From Cyclobacteriaceae bacterium (GTDB lineage Bacteria > Bacteroidota > Bacteroidia > Cytophagales > Cyclobacteriaceae), in the NCBI GenBank assembly GCA_028285685.1, contig JANQOR010000026.1:62001-126000 (forward strand): a stretch of 64,000 nt of DNA, in the 5' to 3' direction. This document shows, one piece after another, positions 34,093 through 42,361 of this stretch. Each line of letters opens with the position of its first letter. The first letter of the stretch is position 1. The notes under the pieces are model-generated. The model made no database searches and was not told the DNA's origin. It saw only the letters and a list, made by a program, of their open reading frames with translations. A program made the position numbers and the translations under genes.

Positions 34093-34621
34093 AAGGTTGA
34101 TATTGGAATGAAATGGTGACTTCAACAATTTCGGCTATGTTGTAGAACAGTGCCTTGGGGATTTTTATCTTATAGTCTTTCAATGCGACCTCAAAAACTG
34201 AAGTAACGGTCATGCTACTTTCATCATAGTTGAGAGTTCCTTCGATTGAAACCTGATTTTCAACCCCATGTATGGACATTTCCCCTTCTGCTACCACCAT
34301 GGCTTCACCTTTCTCTGCATTCCAGCCTTTGATTTTTCCCTTAAAAATTGCTTTAGGGTACTTTTCACTCTCAAGGTAATTTTCATTGAAGTGTTCCTGC
34401 ATCAACTCTTTTTCGAAGGTGAAACTTTTGATTGGCACTGAAAACACAAATGCTTTTGATTCAAGATCAATAATGCTTGTAGCTTCTGTATTCGTGGCCT
34501 CTATATCCTCAATAGGAGCATCCGAGAAAAACCGAATGTGAGATTCATGTGACTTGAACTTCTGCGCGTTCGCATAAAGTCCGACAAAGGCAATAAAAAT
34601 TAATGGTAATAGTTTTTTCAT
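34079..34621 (-). CDS. YceI-family periplasmic protein
   Basis: This 180-residue YceI-domain protein has a signal peptide (MKKLLPLIFIAFVGLYANAQ). The lipocalin-like YceI fold binds polyprenoid-type lipids in characterised members. Visible features are SHIRFFSDAPIEDIEATN, VFSVPIKSFTFEKELMQEHFNENYL and the conserved SEKYPKAIFKG, then MSIHGVENQVSIEGTL. The ATG at 34621 is chosen over an upstream in-frame start at 34663, which would overlap the preceding gene and lack a signal peptide. It lies 4 bases after the SprB-repeat lipoprotein gene and overlaps DUF5777 downstream, so the three are tightly coupled. Confidence 0.9.
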   Translation of the reverse strand: MKKLLPLIFIAFVGLYANAQKFKSHESHIRFFSDAPIEDIEATNTEATSIIDLESKAFVFSVPIKSFTFEKELMQEHFNENYLESEKYPKAIFKGKIKGWNAEKGEAMVVAEGEMSIHGVENQVSIEGTLNYDESSMTVTSVFEVALKDYKIKIPKALFYNIAEIVEVTISFQYQPYAQN

Positions 34622-34625
34622 AGTG

Positions 34626-35432
34626 TTAATTGTTTTGAGCTCCATCATCGACCCAACAAGCAATGAGTTCTATTTCATCATTACTTAATGTCAACCCTGA
34701 CGTAGATGGAGGCATTGATCTATTTCCTGTTCTTGATTTTATGTTCTCAGCTCCGGTTTGGACCGTGTTAAATACCGTAAAGTTTGGAATGGATCCATTA
34801 TCACCGTTGTGACAACCGGACACCGCGCAATTCGAGTCAATTATGGGCATAACATCACTTGCCCAGGAAGTCCCTGAGCTGACGATGACGGATTGTGTAG
34901 CGCTACATCCATCCCCATCAGTTACTTCCACCTCATGAGCTCCGTTAGGAATATCAGTGAAATCACCAGTGGTTTGGGATGAACCTCCATTCAAGGAGAA
35001 AGTATAGCTACCATCTCCGCCAGTGGCAGAAGCTGTGATCGTACCCGTAGGACTTCCACACTCAGCATCCGTTGAAGACAGGTTAAGCGTTATTCCATCC
35101 GGACCAGCAATCAACTCAGCTGCCACAGTAGCTGTACATCCATCGCTATCCTGTACTGTAATCGTGTAAGTCCCAGCAGAAATATCGGAAAAAGTTGTGG
35201 ATGACTGAAAGCTAGTACCGTCAATACTGAATTCGTAGGGTGCTGTGCCTCCGGATCCAGCAACAGTGATACTTCCGGCTGTGCTACAATTGGGTTCAGT
35301 ACTGCTTGCAACCGAAACTGCCAAATCCGACTGTGTACAGTCTAAGTCCGGTTCTTCCACGCTATCTGAACAGCCAATTAAGAACGCCAGAGAAACGGCA
35401 AAAGAGACTAAAAAAACCTTTCTTATCATCAT
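34626..35432 (-). CDS. Lipoprotein with SprB-like repeats and CX4CH cytochrome-like tail (copy 2)
   Basis: This 268-residue lipoprotein (MMIRKVFLVSFAVSLAFLIGC lipobox) has two SprB-like repeats of about 75 residues (GTAPYEFSIDGTSF and GGDGSYTFSLNGGSS, each ending DSDGC or DGDGC). A C-terminal domain carries NCAVSGCHNG, a CX4CH heme-c-like site, followed by a possible distal Met in RSMPPSTSG and the conserved IELIACWVDDGAQNN. CX4CH is a known but uncommon heme attachment spacing. Its paralogue lies 25 bases upstream. I infer a surface lipoprotein that may bind one heme c, but covalent heme is unproven. Confidence 0.78.
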   Translation of the reverse strand: MMIRKVFLVSFAVSLAFLIGCSDSVEEPDLDCTQSDLAVSVASSTEPNCSTAGSITVAGSGGTAPYEFSIDGTSFQSSTTFSDISAGTYTITVQDSDGCTATVAAELIAGPDGITLNLSSTDAECGSPTGTITASATGGDGSYTFSLNGGSSQTTGDFTDIPNGAHEVEVTDGDGCSATQSVIVSSGTSWASDVMPIIDSNCAVSGCHNGDNGSIPNFTVFNTVQTGAENIKSRTGNRSMPPSTSGLTLSNDEIELIACWVDDGAQNN

Positions 35433-35457
35433 CTATTTTCAAGTTTTAAAATTTCAA

Positions 35458-36252
35458 TTAATTGTCAGGCACTCCATCATCGATCCAACAAACAATCGTG
35501 TCTATTTCAGACTGTTCAAGAGCAGGACGATCACTTGGTGGCATTGTTCGTTCTGTTATCCTAACTTTAATTCTGGCAGCAGCAGTCATAATCCCTACAC
35601 TTTCTCGCAGGTCCGGAGACCTAGAACCATCGTGACAACCAATAACGGCGCAGTTCGCTACTATGAGAGGAAAGACATCGGCGGCAAAAGAGACCTTAGA
35701 AACAACAACTACATCACGCTCTGAATTACATCCCTCGGAATCTGTAACCGAAACAGTATTTATTCCATTCGAAACCTCATCGAATAGATTGGAGGATTGT
35801 TCATTGCCGCCGTTCAGTTTGAAAAGGTACGGTTCTGTTCCACCTGTGACAGAGGCTGTGATAGTGCCATTTGGTAGATCGCAGTCTGGACTGGTGAAAT
35901 CTAGAGAGAGAGATACGGATCTGTCCGTGCCTCCAAGTGTTGCTTCTAAACTTGTCATACAACCGGTGGCATCTCTAGCCGTCACTGTGTATGTGCCTTC
36001 AAACAAATTGGTCAGTGTGCCTTCTCCTTGCCAGCGTATACGATCAATACTATAATGGTATGGAGGAGTACCCCCGAAAGCTTGCACGGTAAGTGTTCCG
36101 GGATCGCTGCAGTCCGCATCTGTCTGATCAGTAATAGACAAACGTAACTGGGATGTGGAGCAGTCAATCGCTGGCTCATCTGAGCTGGAGCAGCTAAACC
36201 ACAAAACGTTGACAATCAATAAAAAACCTAAAAGAAGAGAATTGAGCTTCAT
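35458..36252 (-). CDS. Lipoprotein with SprB-like repeats and CX4CH cytochrome-like tail (copy 1)
   Basis: This 264-residue paralogue of the next gene downstream has a lipoprotein signal (MKLNSLLLGFLLIVNVLWFSC), two SprB-like repeats (GTPPYHYSIDRIRW, then GTEPYLFKLNGGNE; each closes with DATGC or DSEGC) and a tail with NCAVIGCHDG, RTMPPSDRPA and ETDTIVCWIDDG-type residues (IDTIVCWIDDGVPDN). It is the first gene of the four-gene minus-strand unit. The shared repeat/tail architecture of the two copies shows a tandem duplication. Repeats of this type are common in gliding/surface adhesins, so surface display is a fair inference. Confidence 0.78.
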   Translation of the reverse strand: MKLNSLLLGFLLIVNVLWFSCSSSDEPAIDCSTSQLRLSITDQTDADCSDPGTLTVQAFGGTPPYHYSIDRIRWQGEGTLTNLFEGTYTVTARDATGCMTSLEATLGGTDRSVSLSLDFTSPDCDLPNGTITASVTGGTEPYLFKLNGGNEQSSNLFDEVSNGINTVSVTDSEGCNSERDVVVVSKVSFAADVFPLIVANCAVIGCHDGSRSPDLRESVGIMTAAARIKVRITERTMPPSDRPALEQSEIDTIVCWIDDGVPDN

Positions 36253-36395
36253 CCTAGTAATATAAACAACAAAATGCTGCTGGCTGAACTTCGCAAGGTT
36301 TAGATATATAGAACGCCTTACGGTTACAAAACAAGTACGTTTTTGTCTAAATGTAATGTATCATGGTAGACAAAGGGTAGACGAATGCCCTTAAT

Positions 36396-36902
36396 CTAGT
36401 AGTTGTATTCGGCTTCTTGGGCTTGGACAATCTCCCAGGTGTGATCAGAGAGAAGTCGGACTTCCGCTTCAAAAGATTCATATGGAAAACTAGCACCCCA
36501 CTCATCAGGACTTATCATTGAAAGAAGATCTGTATTATTCTTCTTTTTATATAGGAAGTAGATCTTTCCAATGACCGGCTGGAACGGAACAGTCGCCTGA
36601 TAAATCCTCTCCGAAACTTCGACTCGCTTCTTAAGATACTTGGCCTGCTCAATCAAGGTTTGCATCTGCTCATATAGTTGACGAAACTGACGGTCTGTCT
36701 GGTCTTGCATAGCTGCAACCGCAGTTCCCTTGATTCTTCCTTTGTCCTCAGGTTTAATAATGGCACTACCTGCATGATGGGCATACTCGATAAGTCCGGG
36801 CAAATCGGTGATCTTCTCTTTCTCTTTATCGAGATCTATCTTCGAAATATCAACCTTATTCCCTACCTCGTTTTCTCTATTGGTGTTCTTTCTCCCGGCC
36901 AT
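36396..36902 (-). CDS. DUF2452 protein
   Basis: This 168-residue soluble protein matches DUF2452, with the characteristic EYAHHAGSAIIKPEDKGRIKG near residue 40 in pieces, TDRQFRQLYEQMQTL (a helical segment), RRVEV-like KRVEVSERIYQA and FQPVIGKIYFLYKK. A C-terminal part, SMISPDEWGASFPYE, is also conserved in my memory of the family. No biochemical role is known. Its 5' end overlaps the end of the 43-residue membrane protein frame at 36863-36994 by 40 bases. Confidence 0.82.
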   Translation of the reverse strand: MAGRKNTNRENEVGNKVDISKIDLDKEKEKITDLPGLIEYAHHAGSAIIKPEDKGRIKGTAVAAMQDQTDRQFRQLYEQMQTLIEQAKYLKKRVEVSERIYQATVPFQPVIGKIYFLYKKKNNTDLLSMISPDEWGASFPYESFEAEVRLLSDHTWEIVQAQEAEYNY

Positions 36903-36994
36903 GTTGTTCTTCTAGTAAAATCAATTACCAGCAGTATTATTATGATTAAAAATATCAGCGAACCAATCAAAAAATTTCGTTTTGATCTTGTCAT
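36863..36994 (-). CDS. Small single-pass membrane protein (43 residues)
   Basis: A short ATG-initiated frame encodes a basic N-terminus (MTRSKRNF), one strong membrane helix (LIGSLIFLIIIILLVIDF) and a polar tail (TRRTTWPGERTPIEKTR). The positive-inside charge pattern and clean helix are typical of real small membrane proteins. It overlaps the start of the DUF2452 gene by 40 bases in another frame, which lowers confidence, though short overlaps are common here. It may be translationally linked to DUF2452. The function is unknown. Confidence 0.45.
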   Translation of the reverse strand: MTRSKRNFLIGSLIFLIIIILLVIDFTRRTTWPGERTPIEKTR

Positions 36995-37041
36995 ACACTA
37001 ATCTTGAACTTCAAAGTTGTGAAATAGTTTAAACAAAATCC

Positions 37042-37401
37042 ATGAACATTGACGGCAAGATTCTTGAAAAATTCGAAACACAGGAAATCAAAGAATCATT
37101 CAGGAAGAGAGAATTCATTTTAGAATATGCGGAGAACCCACAATACCCCGAATTTTTAAAGTTCGAATTAATCCAATCAAACTGCGAACAATTAGATCCA
37201 ATTCAACAAGGAGATGAGGTGACTGTCAGCTTTAATCTGAAGGGACGTAAGTGGACTGACCCTCAAGGTGAAACTAAGTACTTCAATAGTTTGCAAGCAT
37301 GGAGAATAGAAAAGAAGACAACATCATCCACAGAAGAACAGCCTTCCAACACAGAGTGGATGAAGGAAGACTTCTCACAAGATGACGACTTACCTTTCTA
37401 G
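37042..37401 (+). CDS. DUF3127 protein with SSB-like acidic tail
   Basis: This 119-residue protein matches DUF3127, a small OB-fold-like family common in Bacteroidota (KILEKFETQEIKESFRKREF, QGDEVTVSFNLKGRKW, YFNSLQAWRIEK). After a low-complexity linker it ends QDDDLPF, closely resembling the DDDIPF tail with which single-stranded-DNA-binding protein recruits repair and replication partners. A nucleic-acid role is therefore plausible, though no DNA-binding activity has been established to my knowledge. It overlaps the convergent gene by 4 bases (shared CTAG). Confidence 0.83.
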   Translation: MNIDGKILEKFETQEIKESFRKREFILEYAENPQYPEFLKFELIQSNCEQLDPIQQGDEVTVSFNLKGRKWTDPQGETKYFNSLQAWRIEKKTTSSTEEQPSNTEWMKEDFSQDDDLPF

Positions 37402-37661
37402 TCTTTCTTCTTTTTCCGGAAGGTTATTGGAATGTACTGTTCAGTTGGAAGACCAATATGAGCCAAATCCCAACTAGAGTCGTAACCATTGACCATTTGT
37501 CTTATACATTCCACTCGATCCTCTGTTGGATAAGGGCAGTCGTCCCAATGAAATATTTCGACTCTGTAGTGATATTGCTTTTTAATTCCGTTGACCCTTA
37601 CTTCAACTTCAATATCTTGTTCTTCGTTTAATTGAGGTATTTCAATCCCAATGATTCCCAT
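37398..37661 (-). CDS. Small hypothetical protein (87 residues)
   Basis: This 87-residue soluble acidic protein (MGIIGIEIPQLNEEQDIEVEV in part, then YRVEIFHWDDCPYPTEDRVECI, ending FRKKKKD) alternates short strands and looks like a compact beta domain with a basic tail. I do not recognise the family. Its stop overlaps the stop of the convergent DUF3127 gene by 4 bases. Coding is supported by the intact frame, an ATG start and sensible composition. Confidence 0.55.
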   Translation of the reverse strand: MGIIGIEIPQLNEEQDIEVEVRVNGIKKQYHYRVEIFHWDDCPYPTEDRVECIRQMVNGYDSSWDLAHIGLPTEQYIPITFRKKKKD

Positions 37662-37748
37662 ATTTGCTAATATTTTTTACTATTGAATACCAAATAGCGT
37701 ACCCAAACTTGTAACCAACTATTTTTCAATACGTTAGGATAATTTCCA

Positions 37749-38312
37749 ATGAGAGAATTAGCCCAAATTCGGACACTTTGTTGTTCAAATTCATCCATCT
37801 TCCTAGCCCTGCTAAGTCTATTCCTCATCAGCTCCAGCTGTACAACATCTCCTGAAAAAAGACCATCACCGCTTCGATCAGATAGTATTAAAATTGGCAC
37901 GAATCTCATCCGGATTGAATACAGTAGCCCGGGTGTAAAGGGAAGAAAAATCTTTGGAAGCGGAGAAGAATACCTGGAACAGTATGGTGAGATCTGGAGA
38001 ACCGGGGCCAACGAAGCAACTGTTTTTTCAACGCAACAGGATATAAGAATTGATACGTTTTACTTGCCTCAAGGTAAGTATGCGCTCTTTACCATCCCCA
38101 ATCATGAGTTTTGGGAAGTTATTCTAAACAAAGACTGGAATCAATGGGGAGCTCACAATCATCAAGAATCATTGGATGTTGTCCGATTTCAAGTAGTACC
38201 CAGAAGGTTAGACTCAGTTCAAGAGCAGATGACGTTCTCATTGACTAACTCTGAGTTAAACTTCATGTGGGAAAACACAGGGTGGTCACTTCCTATTAGC
38301 TTGAACGAATAA
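37749..38312 (+). CDS. DUF2911 lipoprotein
   Basis: This 187-residue predicted lipoprotein has a hydrophobic segment ending in a lipobox (LLSLFLISSSC, Cys near residue 31) and a DUF2911 domain: IRIEYSSPGVKGRKIFG near residue 53, EQYGEIWRTGANEATVF near residue 78, LPQGKYALFTIP near residue 104 and LNKDWNQWGAHNH near residue 126. DUF2911 proteins are common periplasmic/envelope proteins in Bacteroidota with no proven function. An internal ATG nearer the hydrophobic segment is not evident, so the ATG at 37749 is kept although the n-region is long. Its end overlaps the convergent DUF302 gene by 17 bases. Confidence 0.87.
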   Translation: MRELAQIRTLCCSNSSIFLALLSLFLISSSCTTSPEKRPSPLRSDSIKIGTNLIRIEYSSPGVKGRKIFGSGEEYLEQYGEIWRTGANEATVFSTQQDIRIDTFYLPQGKYALFTIPNHEFWEVILNKDWNQWGAHNHQESLDVVRFQVVPRRLDSVQEQMTFSLTNSELNFMWENTGWSLPISLNE

Positions 38313-38748
38313 CATTACTTGCTAATCGAACCATCAATCTTGCAAGGTCATCTAGCACATCATCACAGCCTTCAAGCAGAAAACGCTTAGACATTAGCTT
38401 TGGATCAACAAAGCCAACATAGACATCTTCATTTTCTTCCCAAATCAACATTTTCAAAGGCATTTCCAGTGCGGTAGTCTGGTTGCACTTTATAAGTCGT
38501 GTCACCAGGTCAGGGTCCTCGAAGATAACCACTCTCGTTGGCGGAATGTCAAGATCTCGTTCTTGGGCAATTTCATCATGAATCACAGTTTCGAAATAGA
38601 CAAGCCCAGACTCTCCAATTAGTTCAACCAATTTAGATTCGGTATCCTCTACCGACATCGAACTTCGATATATGGTGAGATTTTGACTTGTAACTGTGAA
38701 TGACGAAAAAATCATGCAAACAACAGCAAGTCTCATTTGAAACTTCAT
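38296..38748 (-). CDS. DUF302 secreted protein
   Basis: This 150-residue exported DUF302-domain protein has a signal peptide (MKFQMRLAVVCMIFSSFTVTSQ). The family pattern is SVEDTESKLVELIGESGL, then VVIFEDPDLVTRLIKCNQ, ALEMPLKMLIWEENEDVYVGF and a final helical region. Structures of the family show a small alpha/beta fold that may bind a ligand, but no activity is established. It is convergent with, and overlaps, the DUF2911 gene. Confidence 0.85.
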   Translation of the reverse strand: MKFQMRLAVVCMIFSSFTVTSQNLTIYRSSMSVEDTESKLVELIGESGLVYFETVIHDEIAQERDLDIPPTRVVIFEDPDLVTRLIKCNQTTALEMPLKMLIWEENEDVYVGFVDPKLMSKRFLLEGCDDVLDDLARLMVRLASNVIRSS

Positions 38749-38892
38749 AAGAGTAAAATAAAGGGTGATAGTATGCTAATATAATCTAAGCAAACAAAAT
38801 CCTACTCAAATATTACAGATAGGCATTGATTTATAACTTGAAAAAAGTAATTTGGCAAGAATATTTTGGCTTTTTAATAGTCGACATTAACC

Positions 38893-40830
38893 ATGAACAT
38901 ATACGCAAAGCTTACGCTACTTTGTCTATCACTGGTGTTATTTTCTGCTGCAGTACTGTCCTATTTTGCTGATTTGCAAGTAGAAAAAACATTCAGGGAG
39001 AGCATTATCGCCAGTATTACCCAGCAAGCTGACGAGGTAAGTAACGATATAGGAAGATTCATCTTTTCCCGACTGAACGACGTAAGGATGTCTGCGAAAA
39101 ATCCGCATTTCACTATCACCGATATCGGACGTGACGAGACGACAACAAGACTACAGGAACTCGAAAATCTGAGTGACCTGTATTACTCCTTCTCCTTTTT
39201 TGACATGAACAAGGTCAGGCAGGCAGATAGCAAAAGGCTCTCAATCGGGAAGCAGCACGGTGGTGGCATTTATTGGAACGACCTGGATGCTGGGGAGGAG
39301 TTCGTGATGGACATTTCAAAGTCCGAATCAGTAGGTCGTGTGGTAATGCACTTTGCCTCGAAGGTTGATGATATTATTACCGGTGAAGATGTTGGAGTTC
39401 TAGTGGGAAGGATCTTAGTTGACGAGCTTTTTAATGTTGTAGGGGATTTTTCACTTAGTGCCGATAGCTCACGAAGACTTGATATCCATTTGATAGATGA
39501 AGCAGGTCTGATACTCTATTCAAATACCAACCCGCAAGGAATGCTTGTGGATTCATATGAGAAATTCGATCTTGTCAGCACACTTAATGCGCCTGGTGTC
39601 AACCGAATCGAAGATGAGGGAACCCTATACTTTGTCTCGAATGAAACTGGATACCTGGACTATGCAGGAAACAACTGGAAACTCGTACTTAGCATATCAA
39701 ATGAAAAGGCCTATGCCCCACTTCAAAAAATTCGTGAGCAAATATTGTGGGCTGTTCTACCAGTGGTAGGAATCTCAATCATCTTCGCTCTTATAGCAGC
39801 GAACGTTTTTGTCCGTCCGATAATTAGACTTAGCAATGCAGCAAAGGAAATTGGTAAAGGCAATCTAACTGTTGAAATACCCCAAGGATCGAAGGACGAG
39901 ATCGGCACATTGGCTAAACAACTTTCAACCACTTCGCAAATCCTCATAAAAAGGATTGAACAGCAGAAGATGATGAACAATAAGCTTCACGACCAGAAGG
40001 GAAGGATCGAGAAGCAAAATTCACAACTTGAGCATGTAACAAAGCAGATCACCGATAGTATTAGCTATGCAGAAAGAATTCAGAGAGCCACGTTGCCCCC
40101 ATTAACAACGATTCAAAAGGTCTTTCCAGAAGCCTTTGTTATGTATAAGCCAAAGGATATCATTGGAGGAGATTTTTATTGGTTTGAAAGCGTGAGAAGG
40201 GGTAACAATGAGTACATGATTGTGGCCTGCGCAGACTGTACTGGTCACGGAGTTCCAGGTGCGATTATGTCAATTATGGGTAGCAATCAGTTGACAAACA
40301 TTATCTACTACCAAAACTATCTGGATCCGAAGAAGATTGTATCAAGACTCGACAAAGTAATAAAGTTCGAACTGCAGAGTGAACATGATGATGGGACAAG
40401 TCGGGATGGAATGGAAATCGGCGTTTGCGTGATTGATCTTGACACCCTACGAATGGAGTTTGCTGGAGCTGGCACACCTTTGAGGCTACTCAAGAAGGGT
40501 ACTGATAAGATGACCATCTATAAAAGCCCACGTCTTATGGTTGGAGGAATCGAAGGTGATGAGCAGGAGGTCAATAGCAAACTCAGAAAAGAGGTAATCC
40601 AACTGGAACCTGGAGATAAGATCTATATGTCTTCAGATGGTTATCAAGATCAGTTCGGTGGAGAACACGATAAAAAATTCATGAGCAAGAACTTTAACAA
40701 ACTACTGGAAGAAAGTTCCGAAGGCTCTATGCTTGACCAAAAACGCACCATCGAACGAACGTTTGCAAAATGGACCAGAAATTCAGCACAGACTGACGAT
40801 ATCGTCGTGCTTGGATTTGAGATAAAGTAA
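38893..40830 (+). CDS. SpoIIE-type PP2C phosphatase with extracellular sensor and HAMP (SiaA-like)
   Basis: This 645-residue membrane phosphatase has a first helix at about 6-25, an extracellular Cache-like sensor at about 26-285, a second helix at about 287-310 and a HAMP linker (FVRPIIRLSNAAKEIGKGNL). A coiled coil (about 355-395) leads to a SpoIIE PP2C domain with intact metal motifs: GGDFYWFE near residue 425, ADCTGHGVPGA near residue 447 and a terminal TDDIVVLGF. This architecture matches SiaA, which dephosphorylates the partner-switch protein SiaC. SiaB- and SiaC-like genes lie at 44668-45666, so it is probably the activating input of that module. The metal residues being complete argues it is catalytically active. 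Confidence 0.9.
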   Translation: MNIYAKLTLLCLSLVLFSAAVLSYFADLQVEKTFRESIIASITQQADEVSNDIGRFIFSRLNDVRMSAKNPHFTITDIGRDETTTRLQELENLSDLYYSFSFFDMNKVRQADSKRLSIGKQHGGGIYWNDLDAGEEFVMDISKSESVGRVVMHFASKVDDIITGEDVGVLVGRILVDELFNVVGDFSLSADSSRRLDIHLIDEAGLILYSNTNPQGMLVDSYEKFDLVSTLNAPGVNRIEDEGTLYFVSNETGYLDYAGNNWKLVLSISNEKAYAPLQKIREQILWAVLPVVGISIIFALIAANVFVRPIIRLSNAAKEIGKGNLTVEIPQGSKDEIGTLAKQLSTTSQILIKRIEQQKMMNNKLHDQKGRIEKQNSQLEHVTKQITDSISYAERIQRATLPPLTTIQKVFPEAFVMYKPKDIIGGDFYWFESVRRGNNEYMIVACADCTGHGVPGAIMSIMGSNQLTNIIYYQNYLDPKKIVSRLDKVIKFELQSEHDDGTSRDGMEIGVCVIDLDTLRMEFAGAGTPLRLLKKGTDKMTIYKSPRLMVGGIEGDEQEVNSKLRKEVIQLEPGDKIYMSSDGYQDQFGGEHDKKFMSKNFNKLLEESSEGSMLDQKRTIERTFAKWTRNSAQTDDIVVLGFEIK

Positions 40831-40833
40831 AAA

Positions 40834-41073
40834 TTAGTAAAGTGTGAGGAGACTCTCTTCCACCTTTGTTTCGTAAAGATCTTCCAGAGCCTTATTTAGG
40901 GCATTCAAAAGCTCGGTGTCTAAGTCTATATCAGTAGTTAGATCTTCCATTTCTTTAAGGGTGTGACCTTTGCTTCTGATTTTGTCAACGCATTTAAGAC
41001 AGATCCTTGTCCAGGACTGGGGACTTATGTTGTCCGTACACCAATTCTTATAGTTGCTTGCCTTAACTGCCAT
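40834..41073 (-). CDS. Small protein of unknown function in the signalling cluster
   Basis: This 79-residue soluble protein has NWCTDNISPQSWTRICLKCVDKI near residues 10-32 in pieces (a Cys, then CLKC) and an acidic helical C-terminus (LDTELLNALNKALEDLYETKVEESLL). The CxxC could bind metal, but the spacing to other Cys/His residues does not match a motif I know. It lies 5 bases downstream of the response-regulator/SpoIIE gene on the same strand and is probably co-transcribed. I recognise no family. Confidence 0.6.
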   Translation of the reverse strand: MAVKASNYKNWCTDNISPQSWTRICLKCVDKIRSKGHTLKEMEDLTTDIDLDTELLNALNKALEDLYETKVEESLLTLY

Positions 41074-41078
41074 TCAAC

Positions 41079-42323
41079 TCACAATTTAAAACCGATGATA
41101 GAAATGTCATCATTTAGGCTATTTCCGGCTTTCCAGCCCTCCATCGTGCTTTCTAAAAATCCTTTCTGCTCCGCCATGCCTTTGCCTTGGATTGACTTTA
41201 ACATCTCCTCAAATTTCTCAATCGAAAACTTAACGCCGTCCTCATTCTCCTGGTTATAAAAGCCATTGGAGAACATATAGTAACTGGCTCCCGGATACAT
41301 TTCTACTTTCTCCGCCAAGAGATCTTCAAAAGTATCTGTACGATCACCTTTAAGCACAATCATTTCAGGGCCGTTGAAAATAATCATATCCTGATTGACC
41401 CCACTGAACTGAACCTTGTTCAAGTTGTGATCAAAGAGCGCTACGGACACCTTCAGATCACACTGCAGCTCGTTTGAGCCCGCGGCATCTAGTTCATATT
41501 TGAGCTCATTGATTATCTCACCGGTATGGAAGATCTTCCTGTCATGTGTTAAGTAGTTAAGAACGGAATCTGCGATCAACGTCTTTAAGGCCCCCACAAT
41601 TCCTTTACCATCAAACTCGATCAAGGAGACCACGGTATAGTCCTCAGTCCTGAAGTTCAACCTGGTAGTCCAAACAAACTCTTCGCTAAAAAGGTATTTT
41701 GTTTCAAACATCACAAAGTGATCGGAGAATTGCCTGCTCAAATACCTCTCATTTGGCAACATTGATTGTTGAAGCAGACCGGCATATCGAATGCTATCAA
41801 TAAGCCTTTTGTTGATCTTATTCAGCTCCTCCGTTCTCTCCTTTACTCTACTCTCCAACTCCACATTTGATTCTTCCAGATCCTTGATGTGTTCACCACT
41901 ATCTTGAGCCGCTTGGTAAGTTTCTAAGCCACGCTCCAAGACTCCTTTCATCTCCTCAAAGTTCCAGGGCTTTGTGATATACTTATATATACCGCATCTG
42001 TTTATTCCATCCTTGATCGCTTCGATATCCGTGAAACCAGTGAGGATTATCTTAATAAGATCCGGATGATCAGGTAGAATTCGCTCCAACAACTCTGTCC
42101 CAGTCATTTCTGGCATGCGCTGATCCGTAACAATGACTTGAATATCATTCTCATGCAGAATATCAATTGCATCTACAGGATTAGTCGTTGTGAATACGTT
42201 GAAGTACTTTCTGAAATTAGATTTAAAAACCCGCAGGTTCGTCGCTTCATCGTCAACATAAAGCAAGGAGTATTTCTTTTCCCTGGGGATCCTTGCTGTC
42301 TCTTCGCGCTCTAATTCTTCCAT
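41079..42323 (-). CDS. Response regulator with degenerate SpoIIE (PP2C-like) domain
   Basis: This 414-residue protein has an N-terminal receiver (about 17-140) with acidic pocket LLYVDDE and phospho-acceptor Asp67 in VIVTDQRMPEM, a coiled coil (about 145-185), and a SpoIIE-like domain. In the latter the metal motifs are altered: GGDFYW reads SEEFVW and ADCTGHGVPG reads IEFDGKGIVG, although the terminal NDDISIIGF is kept. Loss of both early acidic ligands predicts a pseudophosphatase that may bind a partner such as the SiaC-like protein or the active phosphatase without hydrolysis. It follows the histidine kinase gene by 38 bases on the same strand, so the pair is a two-component system. Confidence 0.83.
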   Translation of the reverse strand: MEELEREETARIPREKKYSLLYVDDEATNLRVFKSNFRKYFNVFTTTNPVDAIDILHENDIQVIVTDQRMPEMTGTELLERILPDHPDLIKIILTGFTDIEAIKDGINRCGIYKYITKPWNFEEMKGVLERGLETYQAAQDSGEHIKDLEESNVELESRVKERTEELNKINKRLIDSIRYAGLLQQSMLPNERYLSRQFSDHFVMFETKYLFSEEFVWTTRLNFRTEDYTVVSLIEFDGKGIVGALKTLIADSVLNYLTHDRKIFHTGEIINELKYELDAAGSNELQCDLKVSVALFDHNLNKVQFSGVNQDMIIFNGPEMIVLKGDRTDTFEDLLAEKVEMYPGASYYMFSNGFYNQENEDGVKFSIEKFEEMLKSIQGKGMAEQKGFLESTMEGWKAGNSLNDDISIIGFKL

Positions 42324-42361
42324 TTATTTCGATAATCTAGGGTTGGCGGTGTAAAATTAAA

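Noticed and set aside
36375-36393. AAGGG/CCCTT hairpin after DUF2452
   Set aside because: The stem is only 5 bases and no T-run follows, so it is not supported as a terminator.
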